This document shows, piece by piece, positions 51,484 through 58,028 of a DNA stretch of 64,000 nt. The stretch comes from Sulfuritalea sp. (GTDB lineage: Bacteria > Pseudomonadota > Gammaproteobacteria > Burkholderiales > Rhodocyclaceae). Both the position numbers and the translations under genes were made by a program. The notes below the pieces were generated by a model that ran no database searches, was not told the DNA's origin, and saw only the letters and a program-made list of their open reading frames with translations. The stretch covers positions 134,180 through 198,179 of the forward strand of contig JADJQA010000005.1 of assembly GCA_016712985.1 (NCBI GenBank), in the 5' to 3' direction. How positions within the stretch are numbered: the first letter of the stretch is position 1; every line of letters begins with the position of its first letter.

Positions 51484-53181
51484 ATGGCAACTACTTACCG
51501 TACCTGTCCGCGCACCGGGCTGCAATTCGACCTGGCGGCCGACAAGCTGATGCGCTGGAACGCCGTGGCCGGCGTCCTTTGGCTTCTGGTCGGCGGCATC
51601 ACCGCGCTGCTGGTAATCCTGACGCGCTGGCCGGCGATCAAGCTGCTGCCGGCGGACCAGTTCTACCTGATCCTGACGGCCCACGGCATCGACATGCTGA
51701 TCCTGTGGATCATCTTCTTCGAAATGGCGGTGCTCTACTTCGCCTCGTCGACCCTGCTGCGATGCCGGCTTGCCACGCCGGCGCTGGGCTGGGTCCAGTT
51801 CTGGCTGATGGCCGTCGGCGGCATCATGACCAACGTCGCGATCTTCCAGGGCGAGTCGAGCGTGATGTTCACCTCTTATGTGCCGATGCAGGCCGCGCCG
51901 CACTTCTACCTCGGCATCATCCTGTTTGCCGTCGGCGCCCTGATCGGTTGCGGCGTCTTCTTCGGCACCCTGGTTGTGGCCAAGCGCGAAAAGACCTATG
52001 TCGGCTCGATTCCGCTGGTCACTTTCGGTGCCCTGACAGCCGCAATCATCGCGGTATTCACCATCGCTTCCGGCGCCGCGATCCTGATCCCGACCTTCCT
52101 CTGGTCCGTCGGCATCATCAAGGAAATCGACGCTCAACTGTACCGCATGGTCTGGTGGGGTTTGGGTCACTCCTCGCAGCAGATCAACGTCGCGGCCCAT
52201 GTCTCGATCTGGTACCTGGTCGCTGCCGTGGCCTTCGGCGCCAAGCCGCTGTCGGAGAAAGTTTCCCGCTTCGCCTTCCTGCTCTACATCCTGTTCCTGC
52301 AACTGGCCAGCGCGCACCACCTGCTGTCCGACCCGGGCATGAGCGCGGAATGGAAGGTGCTGAACACTTCCTACTTCATGTACTTCGCGGTACTCGCCTC
52401 GATGATCCACGGCTTCACGGTTCCGGGTGCGATCGAAGCGGCACAGCGCAAGAAGGGCTTCAACAACGGCCTGTTCGAGTGGTTGCGCAAGGCGCCCTGG
52501 GGCAACCCGGTATTCTCCGGCATGTTCATCTCGCTGGTCGGCTTCGGCTTCATCGGCGGCATCTCCGGCGTCGTGCTGGGCACCGAGCAGATCAACATGC
52601 TGATGCACAACACCTTCTACGTGCCGGGCCACTTCCATGCGACTGTCGTCGTGGGCACCACGCTGGCGTTCATGGCCATCACTTTCCTGCTGGTGCCAAC
52701 GCTGTTCAAGCGCGAGATGATGTTCCCCAAGCTGTGCCAGATCCAGCCCTACCTCTACGGCCTCAGCATGATCGTGCTGTCGCTGGTGATGATGGGCGCC
52801 GGCACCCTGGGCGTATCGCGCCGGCACTGGGACATGGCTTTCTCGGGTGCGCCGTTCCAGTATGAATGGCCTGGCGCGGCTTACCTGATGATGGGTCTCA
52901 CCGGCATCTTCGGCGTGATCGCAGTCGTCGGTGGCGGCCTGTGGATCTTTTTGGTGGTGTGGTCCCTGCTGTTCGGCAAGAAGCTCGACGGCGGCGCGAC
53001 CTCCGAAAAGACCGTGCCGATTCCAGACCAGAGCGTCGCGGCATCCGCATCGGCCACCGGCAGCGAAGAGCACACCTCCGTGCCCGGCACGGTAGTCCTG
53101 GCGATCACGTTGCTGGTTTGCTTCGTGCTGTACTACTTCGTGAACTGGAAATACCTGTCCGAGGTCTGGGGCCTCAGTTAA
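51484..53181 (+). CDS. Heme-copper reductase subunit I lacking the active-site tyrosine (possible NO reductase)
   Basis: 565 residues, about 13 membrane helices. Metal ligands: low-spin heme His67 (LTAHGID) and His385; CuB His229, His278 and His279 (SAHHLLSDPG); high-spin heme His383 (VPGHFHATV). In O2-reducing A- and B-family enzymes the first CuB histidine is followed four residues later by the cross-linked Tyr (HPxVY). Here the segment is GHSSQQIN, with Gln233 at that position. Loss of the tyrosine is characteristic of NO-reducing members of the superfamily. Gene order (IIa, II, I, then heme farnesyltransferase and SCO/SenC) resembles the sNOR clusters of ammonia oxidisers. I favour NO reductase or a variant oxidase; not proven. 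Confidence 0.85.
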   Translation: MATTYRTCPRTGLQFDLAADKLMRWNAVAGVLWLLVGGITALLVILTRWPAIKLLPADQFYLILTAHGIDMLILWIIFFEMAVLYFASSTLLRCRLATPALGWVQFWLMAVGGIMTNVAIFQGESSVMFTSYVPMQAAPHFYLGIILFAVGALIGCGVFFGTLVVAKREKTYVGSIPLVTFGALTAAIIAVFTIASGAAILIPTFLWSVGIIKEIDAQLYRMVWWGLGHSSQQINVAAHVSIWYLVAAVAFGAKPLSEKVSRFAFLLYILFLQLASAHHLLSDPGMSAEWKVLNTSYFMYFAVLASMIHGFTVPGAIEAAQRKKGFNNGLFEWLRKAPWGNPVFSGMFISLVGFGFIGGISGVVLGTEQINMLMHNTFYVPGHFHATVVVGTTLAFMAITFLLVPTLFKREMMFPKLCQIQPYLYGLSMIVLSLVMMGAGTLGVSRRHWDMAFSGAPFQYEWPGAAYLMMGLTGIFGVIAVVGGGLWIFLVVWSLLFGKKLDGGATSEKTVPIPDQSVAASASATGSEEHTSVPGTVVLAITLLVCFVLYYFVNWKYLSEVWGLS

Positions 53182-53200
53182 GGAAGCACTGATCAAGTCC

Positions 53201-53259
53201 TTCGACAAGCTCAGGACGAACGGCAACTGGTTGATTCCGTTCGTGGTGAGCTTGTCGAA
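53201..53259. repeat. TTCGACAAGCTCA inverted repeat (REP-like)
   Basis: ttcgacaagctcaggacgaacgg (53201-53223) pairs with ccgttcgtggtgagcttgtcgaa (53237-53259), 20 of 23 positions. This motif is a widespread intergenic repeat in bacteria. It sits between subunit I and the farnesyltransferase gene and could form a strong hairpin. Confidence 0.8.
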
Positions 53260-53363
53260 CCACCCGCACAATCGAATGAATCAGTGTGTCCTTGAAGATG
53301 AGCTGATCCCCGACCGAAATAGGTTCCGATGGAAAACAACCACGACGGCGCCCTGAACACACC

Positions 53364-54254
53364 ATGGAATCGACGCTTCCCACCAATAGATCTTCCTGCC
53401 TGAGCCTGCGCGCCATCGCGGGCGTTTTCAAGCTGCGCATCGGCGTCGTCATCACCTTCACCGCGCTTGCCGGTTTGGCGGTAAGCAGCGGCCCCGGCCT
53501 GAGCCTCGCGCAGATGATTACACTAACGCTCGCCGTGCTGATCTCCTCGGCCAGCGCCGGCGCCTTCAACCAGTACTACGAGCACGACACCGATCCGCTG
53601 ATGTCGCGCACGAAGAACCGCCCCTTCGCCACCGGCGAACTCAAGCACGGACCGGTCTGGCTGGTGGTCATCTTCGGCCTCATGGCGATCTCGGTGGTCG
53701 CCGCCTGGATCGCGCTGAATGTCTGGGCAGCGCTGTTCACCTTCCTCGGCGCCTTCTTCTACGCCATCGTCTATACGGTCTGGCTGAAACGCCGCACCTG
53801 GCTCAACATCGTATTCGGCGGACTCGCCGGCAGTTGGGCCGTGCTTGCCGGTGCAAGCGCCGCCGATCCGCACGTCGGCGCCGTGCCGCTGGCGTTGGCC
53901 CTCGTGCTGTTTCTGTGGACGCCACCGCACTTCTGGAGCCTGGCGATTGCCTTCCGCGACGACTACGCTGCGGCCGGCGTACCGATGCTGCCGGTCGTGG
54001 TCGGCGACCAGCGCGCCGCCAAGGTAATTTTCGGCGGCACCCTGGCGCTGGTGGCGGCTTCGATGCTGCCGCTGGCCTTCGGCCTCGGCGCCATCTACCT
54101 CGCTGGCGCCGCGACGGGGGGCTTCCTGTTCATCCAGAAAGCCTGGCGCCTGGTGCAGGACACCAACCGGGCAAGCGCGATGGCATGCTTCCATGCCTCG
54201 CTGGCTCAGTTGACGCTGGTGCTCACCGCGGCAATCATCGACGCGCGCTTCTAG
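53364..54254 (+). CDS. ctaB: Protoheme IX farnesyltransferase (heme O synthase)
   Basis: 296 residues, UbiA-family membrane prenyltransferase that adds a farnesyl group to heme B, giving heme O. The first Asp motif is in FNQYYEHDTDPLMSRTKNRP and the second in the region AIAFRDDYAAAGVPMLPVV. About eight hydrophobic segments. It follows the heme-copper reductase genes, so its product probably serves that complex. No heme A synthase is seen nearby. Confidence 0.93.
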   Translation: MESTLPTNRSSCLSLRAIAGVFKLRIGVVITFTALAGLAVSSGPGLSLAQMITLTLAVLISSASAGAFNQYYEHDTDPLMSRTKNRPFATGELKHGPVWLVVIFGLMAISVVAAWIALNVWAALFTFLGAFFYAIVYTVWLKRRTWLNIVFGGLAGSWAVLAGASAADPHVGAVPLALALVLFLWTPPHFWSLAIAFRDDYAAAGVPMLPVVVGDQRAAKVIFGGTLALVAASMLPLAFGLGAIYLAGAATGGFLFIQKAWRLVQDTNRASAMACFHASLAQLTLVLTAAIIDARF

Positions 54255-54358
54255 TATTGGAACACGATAATTGTGAAACAACAGTCAAAGGATCCTCATT
54301 CCGGCCTTCGCCGGTATGGCGCTTCGAAATTGGTGTGCTGGTGTACCAGGCGTCGTCC

Positions 54359-55255
54359 ATGGTGAACCTTCGCGCCCTGTGCGCCGCCCTCGCGGCGCTT
54401 TCGTTCGCCGTTGCGGCAAAAGTCGGCGCCAGCGACACGGCGCCCGCGGCGCCCGCCCCAGCCCCCGCGCTGGCCCAGGTGCCGCAGGGTAATCGCAGCG
54501 GCCTCACGCTGACCACGCTGGATAACCAGACCGCCTACAAGATTTCGCAAGACGCCATCGGCAAGCCGGTCGGCGATCATGTCCTGCTCGACCGGCAGGG
54601 TCGACCCGTGCGCCTGGGTGCTTACAAGGGCAAGCCCTTGCTGGTGAACTTCATCTACACCGCCTGCTTCCAGGTCTGCCCGACCACCACGAAGAATCTG
54701 CAGAAGGCGCTGGAGAATACCGTCGGCATGCTGGGGGCCGATCGCTTCAATATCGTCAGCATCGGCTTCAACCAGCCCTTCGACTCTCCCCAGGCGATGA
54801 AAGCCTTCGCCTTCCAGTACGGGATCCATCTGCCGAACTGGGAATTCCTCAGTCCGGCGGCTGCCATCGTCGACGACCTGACAAGGAACTTCGGCTTCAG
54901 CTATGTCGCCACCACGGCAGGTTTCGACCACATGAACCAGGTCACCATTGTCGATGCCGACGGAAAGATCTACAGGCACGTGTATGGCGAGAGATTCACT
55001 GCCGAAGACCTCGCGGAACCGCTCAAGGCGATGATCACCGGCGCGCCCATCCCGCCACAGACAGACACCCTGGCGGAAATCATCGACCGGGTCCGGATCC
55101 TCTGTTCGGTGTACGACCCGATCAGCGGCAAGTACCGCACCAACTATGCGCTGTATTTCGAGATTGCCGGTTTCATCAGCTTCATGATCTTCATGACCTG
55201 GCTGGCCTGGAGCTTCATGAGAAGTCGCCGCCACGACAGGGTTCGATCCGGTTGA
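54359..55255 (+). CDS. SCO1/SenC-family copper chaperone with C-terminal membrane anchor
   Basis: 298 residues from ATG 54359. Signal or anchor sequence at 1-25, then a thioredoxin-fold SCO domain: the Cu motif Cys103 and Cys107 in YTACFQVCP, and His192 in FDHMNQV. The C-terminus has an added membrane helix (YFEIAGFISFMIFMTWLAWSF) and a basic tail, which is not part of the minimal SCO. It would load copper into CuA of the neighbouring subunit II. In sNOR clusters a senC gene also follows the structural genes. Confidence 0.9.
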   Translation: MVNLRALCAALAALSFAVAAKVGASDTAPAAPAPAPALAQVPQGNRSGLTLTTLDNQTAYKISQDAIGKPVGDHVLLDRQGRPVRLGAYKGKPLLVNFIYTACFQVCPTTTKNLQKALENTVGMLGADRFNIVSIGFNQPFDSPQAMKAFAFQYGIHLPNWEFLSPAAAIVDDLTRNFGFSYVATTAGFDHMNQVTIVDADGKIYRHVYGERFTAEDLAEPLKAMITGAPIPPQTDTLAEIIDRVRILCSVYDPISGKYRTNYALYFEIAGFISFMIFMTWLAWSFMRSRRHDRVRSG

Positions 55256-55352
55256 TGCGAGTCAAGTCGGAATACTTTCGACTTGCATATCATCAACCGC
55301 TGATAGTCGGCCTTCGTCAGCCAGTACCAAGAGAAATCATTTCCGCACCGCC

Positions 55353-55372
55353 ATACCGGCGAAGGCCGGTAT
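55353..55372. repeat. REP-like palindrome ataccggcgaaggccggtat
   Basis: Perfect 8-bp stem (ATACCGGC/GCCGGTAT) with a gaag loop. A related half (ccggccttcgccggtat) occurs near 54300 before the SCO gene. A third, diverged copy (gggccttcgcggga) lies near 55408. These are dispersed repeats of the gene boundaries. The possible N-terminus of the next gene reads through the third copy. Confidence 0.75.
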
Positions 55373-55384
55373 CCAGAGGGCGAT

Positions 55385-57070
55385 GTGATGTGCTCCTTGG
55401 CCCTGGATTCGGGCCTTCGCGGGAATGACGATGACCAAAATGCTGCTTCGCGATTGTCGCGACAATACCAGTACCGCGTTACCGGATCTCCCAACTTGAG
55501 CTTGCATGCAGCCCTGCGCGGCAAAGCGCAAACCGCCTTCGAGCGCATCGAAAATTTCCTCGACGCCTCTTTCGGCGGCGCCGACAATCCGCTGCGCCAC
55601 CTGGGCGCGCTGGGCCTGTACTTTCTCTGGATACTGGTGGCCACAGGGCTATATCTCTATACCGTGCTGGATACCAGCATCGAAGGCGTGTACCGGTCGA
55701 TCGGCCACCTGTCGCGGGAGCAGTGGTATCTGGGCGGCATGCTGCGCAGCCTGCATCGCTACGCCTCGGACGGCTTCGTGCTGGCGATGATGCTGCATCT
55801 GGCGCGGGAATGGGCCTATGGCCGCTACCATGGCTTCCGTCTCTATTCGTGGGTCACCGGTGTGCCGCTGATCTGGCTGGCCTACATCTCCGGCATCGGC
55901 GGCTACTGGATCGTCTGGGACCGCCTGGCGCAGTTCTCCGCCATCGCCACCACCGAGCTGTTCGACTGGCTGCCGTTCTTCAATGAGCCGACGGCGCGCA
56001 ACTTCCTCGCTCCCGACTCGATCAACGACCGCTTCTTCACGGTGCTGGTGTTCATCCACATCGGCATTCCGCTGATGCTGATCCTCGGCCTCTGGGCTCA
56101 TGTCAATCGGATCAGCCGGGTGGATTACCTGCCTTCGCGGCGGCTGATGCTGGGAACCCTGGCCAGCTTGCTGGTCCTGGCTCTGGTCAAGCCGGCGCTT
56201 TCCGAAGCGCCGGCCGATCTGGCCCTGGCCCCGACCGCTCTGGCACTGGACTGGTTCATCCTGTTCATCCATCCGCTGACCGACATCACCTCGCCGGCTT
56301 CGGTGTGGTCGCTGATCTTCGGCGCCACGATCCTGCTCTTCGCCCTGCCCTTCCTGCCGCAGCCGACGGCCCAGCCCATCGCCGTGGTCGATGCCGCCAA
56401 CTGCAACGGCTGCAGCCGCTGCCACGCCGATTGCCCGTACGAGGCCGTCACCATGGCACTGCATCCCGACAAAGCGGGCCACAAGATCGCCGTTGTCGAT
56501 CCCGACCTGTGCGCCGGCTGCGGAATTTGCGCCGGTTCATGTCCCTCCTCGACGCCCTTCCGCAGCCAGGAACGACTGGTGACCGGCATCGACATGCCGC
56601 AGCAGCCGGTCGATGTCCTGCGCCGACAACTCGAAGCGCAACTGGCGCGACTCGGAACGCAAGCTGCCGGCACCACAAGACTTGTTGTCTTCGGCTGCGA
56701 CAAGGGCGCCGATGTGCACCGTCTGACCAGCGCCGACACCGCAGCGATCAGCCTGCTATGCACGGGCATGCTGCCGCCTTCCTTCATCGAATACGCACTG
56801 CGCAGCGGCGCCGACGGCGTCGTCGTCACCGGCTGTCGCGAGGGTGGCTGCGATTTCCGCCTCGGCATGCAATGGACGCGGGAACGCCTTGCCCACCAGC
56901 GCGAACCGCACCTGCGCAGCCTGGTGCCGCCGGATCGGCTGCAACTCGTGTTTGCCTCGCGCAGCGAGGGCGACACCGTCGCGACTGTGGTGAACAAGTT
57001 CCGCAAGCAACTCAGGGACCTGGCGGTTGCCAGCCGCAAGCCGCCCGCCTATTCCCGGAGAATCAGATGA
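55385..57070 (+). CDS. Cytochrome b / double 4Fe-4S ferredoxin / MvhD-like fusion
   Basis: Up to 561 residues; the start is uncertain, because residues 1-20 come from a repeat element and a TTG at 55496 is a likelier start. A cytochrome b/b6 module with heme histidines His124, His138, His225 and His239 is followed by two more helices. A ferredoxin part has Cys340, 343, 346, 350 and Cys376, 379, 382, 386. Last comes an MvhD (hydrogenase/heterodisulfide-reductase delta) domain with Cys438, 459, 484 and 489 (FGCDKGAD, LLCTGMLPP, VTGCREGGCDF). Such a layout would link quinones to a low-potential electron carrier. Physiological partner unknown. It ends overlapping an ATG of the repeat block. Confidence 0.85.
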   Translation: MMCSLALDSGLRGNDDDQNAASRLSRQYQYRVTGSPNLSLHAALRGKAQTAFERIENFLDASFGGADNPLRHLGALGLYFLWILVATGLYLYTVLDTSIEGVYRSIGHLSREQWYLGGMLRSLHRYASDGFVLAMMLHLAREWAYGRYHGFRLYSWVTGVPLIWLAYISGIGGYWIVWDRLAQFSAIATTELFDWLPFFNEPTARNFLAPDSINDRFFTVLVFIHIGIPLMLILGLWAHVNRISRVDYLPSRRLMLGTLASLLVLALVKPALSEAPADLALAPTALALDWFILFIHPLTDITSPASVWSLIFGATILLFALPFLPQPTAQPIAVVDAANCNGCSRCHADCPYEAVTMALHPDKAGHKIAVVDPDLCAGCGICAGSCPSSTPFRSQERLVTGIDMPQQPVDVLRRQLEAQLARLGTQAAGTTRLVVFGCDKGADVHRLTSADTAAISLLCTGMLPPSFIEYALRSGADGVVVTGCREGGCDFRLGMQWTRERLAHQREPHLRSLVPPDRLQLVFASRSEGDTVATVVNKFRKQLRDLAVASRKPPAYSRRIR

Positions 57071-57186
57071 TCCCCTTCCCCCCATCCCCCTTCCAACGGA
57101 AGGGGGTGACGATTGTTCGCGGGCAATGCCCGCTCCATGCACCTGGCTGTTCCTTCCTGGGGCGGCCCTGCGAAGGAAAATCATGA
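57067..57186 (+). CDS. Possible 39-residue peptide of repeat copy 1
   Basis: Starts at the ATG overlapping the upstream stop and ends TGA at 57184-57186, overlapping the ATG of copy 2 (ATGA). The peptide ends GQCPLHAPGCSFLGRPCEGKS, with three cysteines. It may be incidental to the repeat. The overlapping start-stop arrangement and the conserved frame in copy 2 are the only support for translation. Confidence 0.3.
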   Translation: MIPFPPSPFQRKGVTIVRGQCPLHAPGCSFLGRPCEGKS

Positions 57187-57300
57187 CCGCATTCCCCCCG
57201 GCCCCCTTGCCAAGCAAGGGGGTGACGCTTGTTCGCGGGCAATGCCCGCTCCATGTACCTGGCTGTTCCTTCTTGGGGCGGCCCTGCGAAGGAACCCATC
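57067..57300 (+). repeat. Two tandem 116-bp repeat units with hairpins, RBS and start codon
   Basis: Copy 1 is 57067-57182, copy 2 is 57183-57300 (118 bases). Each starts with ATG, carries a perfect 9-bp hairpin, a second hairpin GCGGGC-aat-GCCCGC, and ends GCGAAGGA...ATC before the next ATG. The first stems differ by a compensatory change: CCCCCTTCC/GGAAGGGGG at 57086-57106 and CCCCCTTGC/GCAAGGGGG at 57202-57222. The block sits exactly between the overlapping stop (AGATGA) of the upstream gene and the start of the next. Confidence 0.88.
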
Positions 57301-57308
57301 ATGCCTAA
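57183..57308 (+). CDS. Possible 41-residue peptide of repeat copy 2
   Basis: Same frame as copy 1: GQCPLHVPGCSFLGRPCEG then THHA, ending TAA at 57306-57308, overlapping the next gene's start at 57301. GAAGGAAAATC is its RBS. Compared with copy 1, later differences are mostly conservative or silent (Ile/Leu, Ala/Val, CTG/TTG). Low confidence as a gene. Confidence 0.3.
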   Translation: MTAFPPAPLPSKGVTLVRGQCPLHVPGCSFLGRPCEGTHHA

Positions 57309-57801
57309 GCCCGCCGCCATCGTCGGCCAGATCATTCTTTACGGTGCGTTCGCCGCCTTCATCGGCTACTTCTCGACCTCGCCCACCTACCAGCAGATCC
57401 CCGACGACGTCGCCCTGATCAAGCTGTCGATGAGCCACCTCGGCGGTCGCGAGTGCCGCAAGCGCACGCCTGAAGAGTTGGCCAAGCTGCCGGCCAACAT
57501 GCGCGCGCCGCTGGATTGCCCGCGCGGGCGCTCCGACATAAAGCTGGTGCTTGAACTCGACGGCAAGCCGATGTTCGACACCGTGATGCATCCCACCGGC
57601 CTTTCGAAGGATGGCGTCTCGACGGTCTACAAGCGCTTCGAGGTAAAGGCAGGCACCTACCAACTCGCCGTGAAAATGAATGACAACCTGGTCATCAATC
57701 ACGACTTCAATTTCGTCAAGGAAGCACAAGTCACGCTGAAACCGGCGCGCGTGCTGGTGATCGACTTCAATCCCGACAAGGGCGGCCTGTTCTTCCAGTG
57801 A
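57301..57801 (+). CDS. Membrane-anchored periplasmic protein of unknown function
   Basis: 166 residues from ATG 57301, with GAAGGA upstream supplied by the repeat unit. One N-terminal helix (AIVGQIILYGAFAAFIGYF), then a mostly beta domain: CRKRTPEELAKLPANM, PLDCPRGRSDIKLVLELDG, FEVKAGTYQLAVKMNDN and NPDKGGLFFQ. Two cysteines (in GRECRK and LDCPRG) may form a disulfide. It lies between two cytochrome b fusion genes and is likely an accessory subunit of one of them. I do not recognise a named family. Confidence 0.78.
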   Translation: MPKPAAIVGQIILYGAFAAFIGYFSTSPTYQQIPDDVALIKLSMSHLGGRECRKRTPEELAKLPANMRAPLDCPRGRSDIKLVLELDGKPMFDTVMHPTGLSKDGVSTVYKRFEVKAGTYQLAVKMNDNLVINHDFNFVKEAQVTLKPARVLVIDFNPDKGGLFFQ

Positions 57802-57846
57802 GTGCAAAGACCAATGCGAATTGAACTCCCCCAGCCCCCCGGCCAC

Positions 57847-57906
57847 GGCTGGCTTTGCACAGCCAGCCGGCTTCGGCGGCACAAAGCAGTGCTTTGCGAA
57901 ACCCCG
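57847..57906. repeat. Hairpin-rich intergenic sequence before the second cytochrome b fusion
   Basis: In the 227-bp gap 57802-58028: ggctggct (57847-57854)-ttgcac-agccagcc (57861-57868), a perfect 8-bp stem, and caaagca (57882-57888)-g-tgctttg (57890-57896). Further GC-rich palindromes (cccggccggg) follow to about 57930. Perhaps a partial terminator or repeat cluster. Confidence 0.55.
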
Positions 57907-58028
57907 CCTACGCCCCCGCCCGGCCGGGGTGACGGTTAGCTCGCCACGCTCGACAGTGACGGGGCACTTCGTTCATCGCAACGAATGCATTCCACGTTAA
58001 TCTCCATCCTTCTGCGCAGACAACGACC

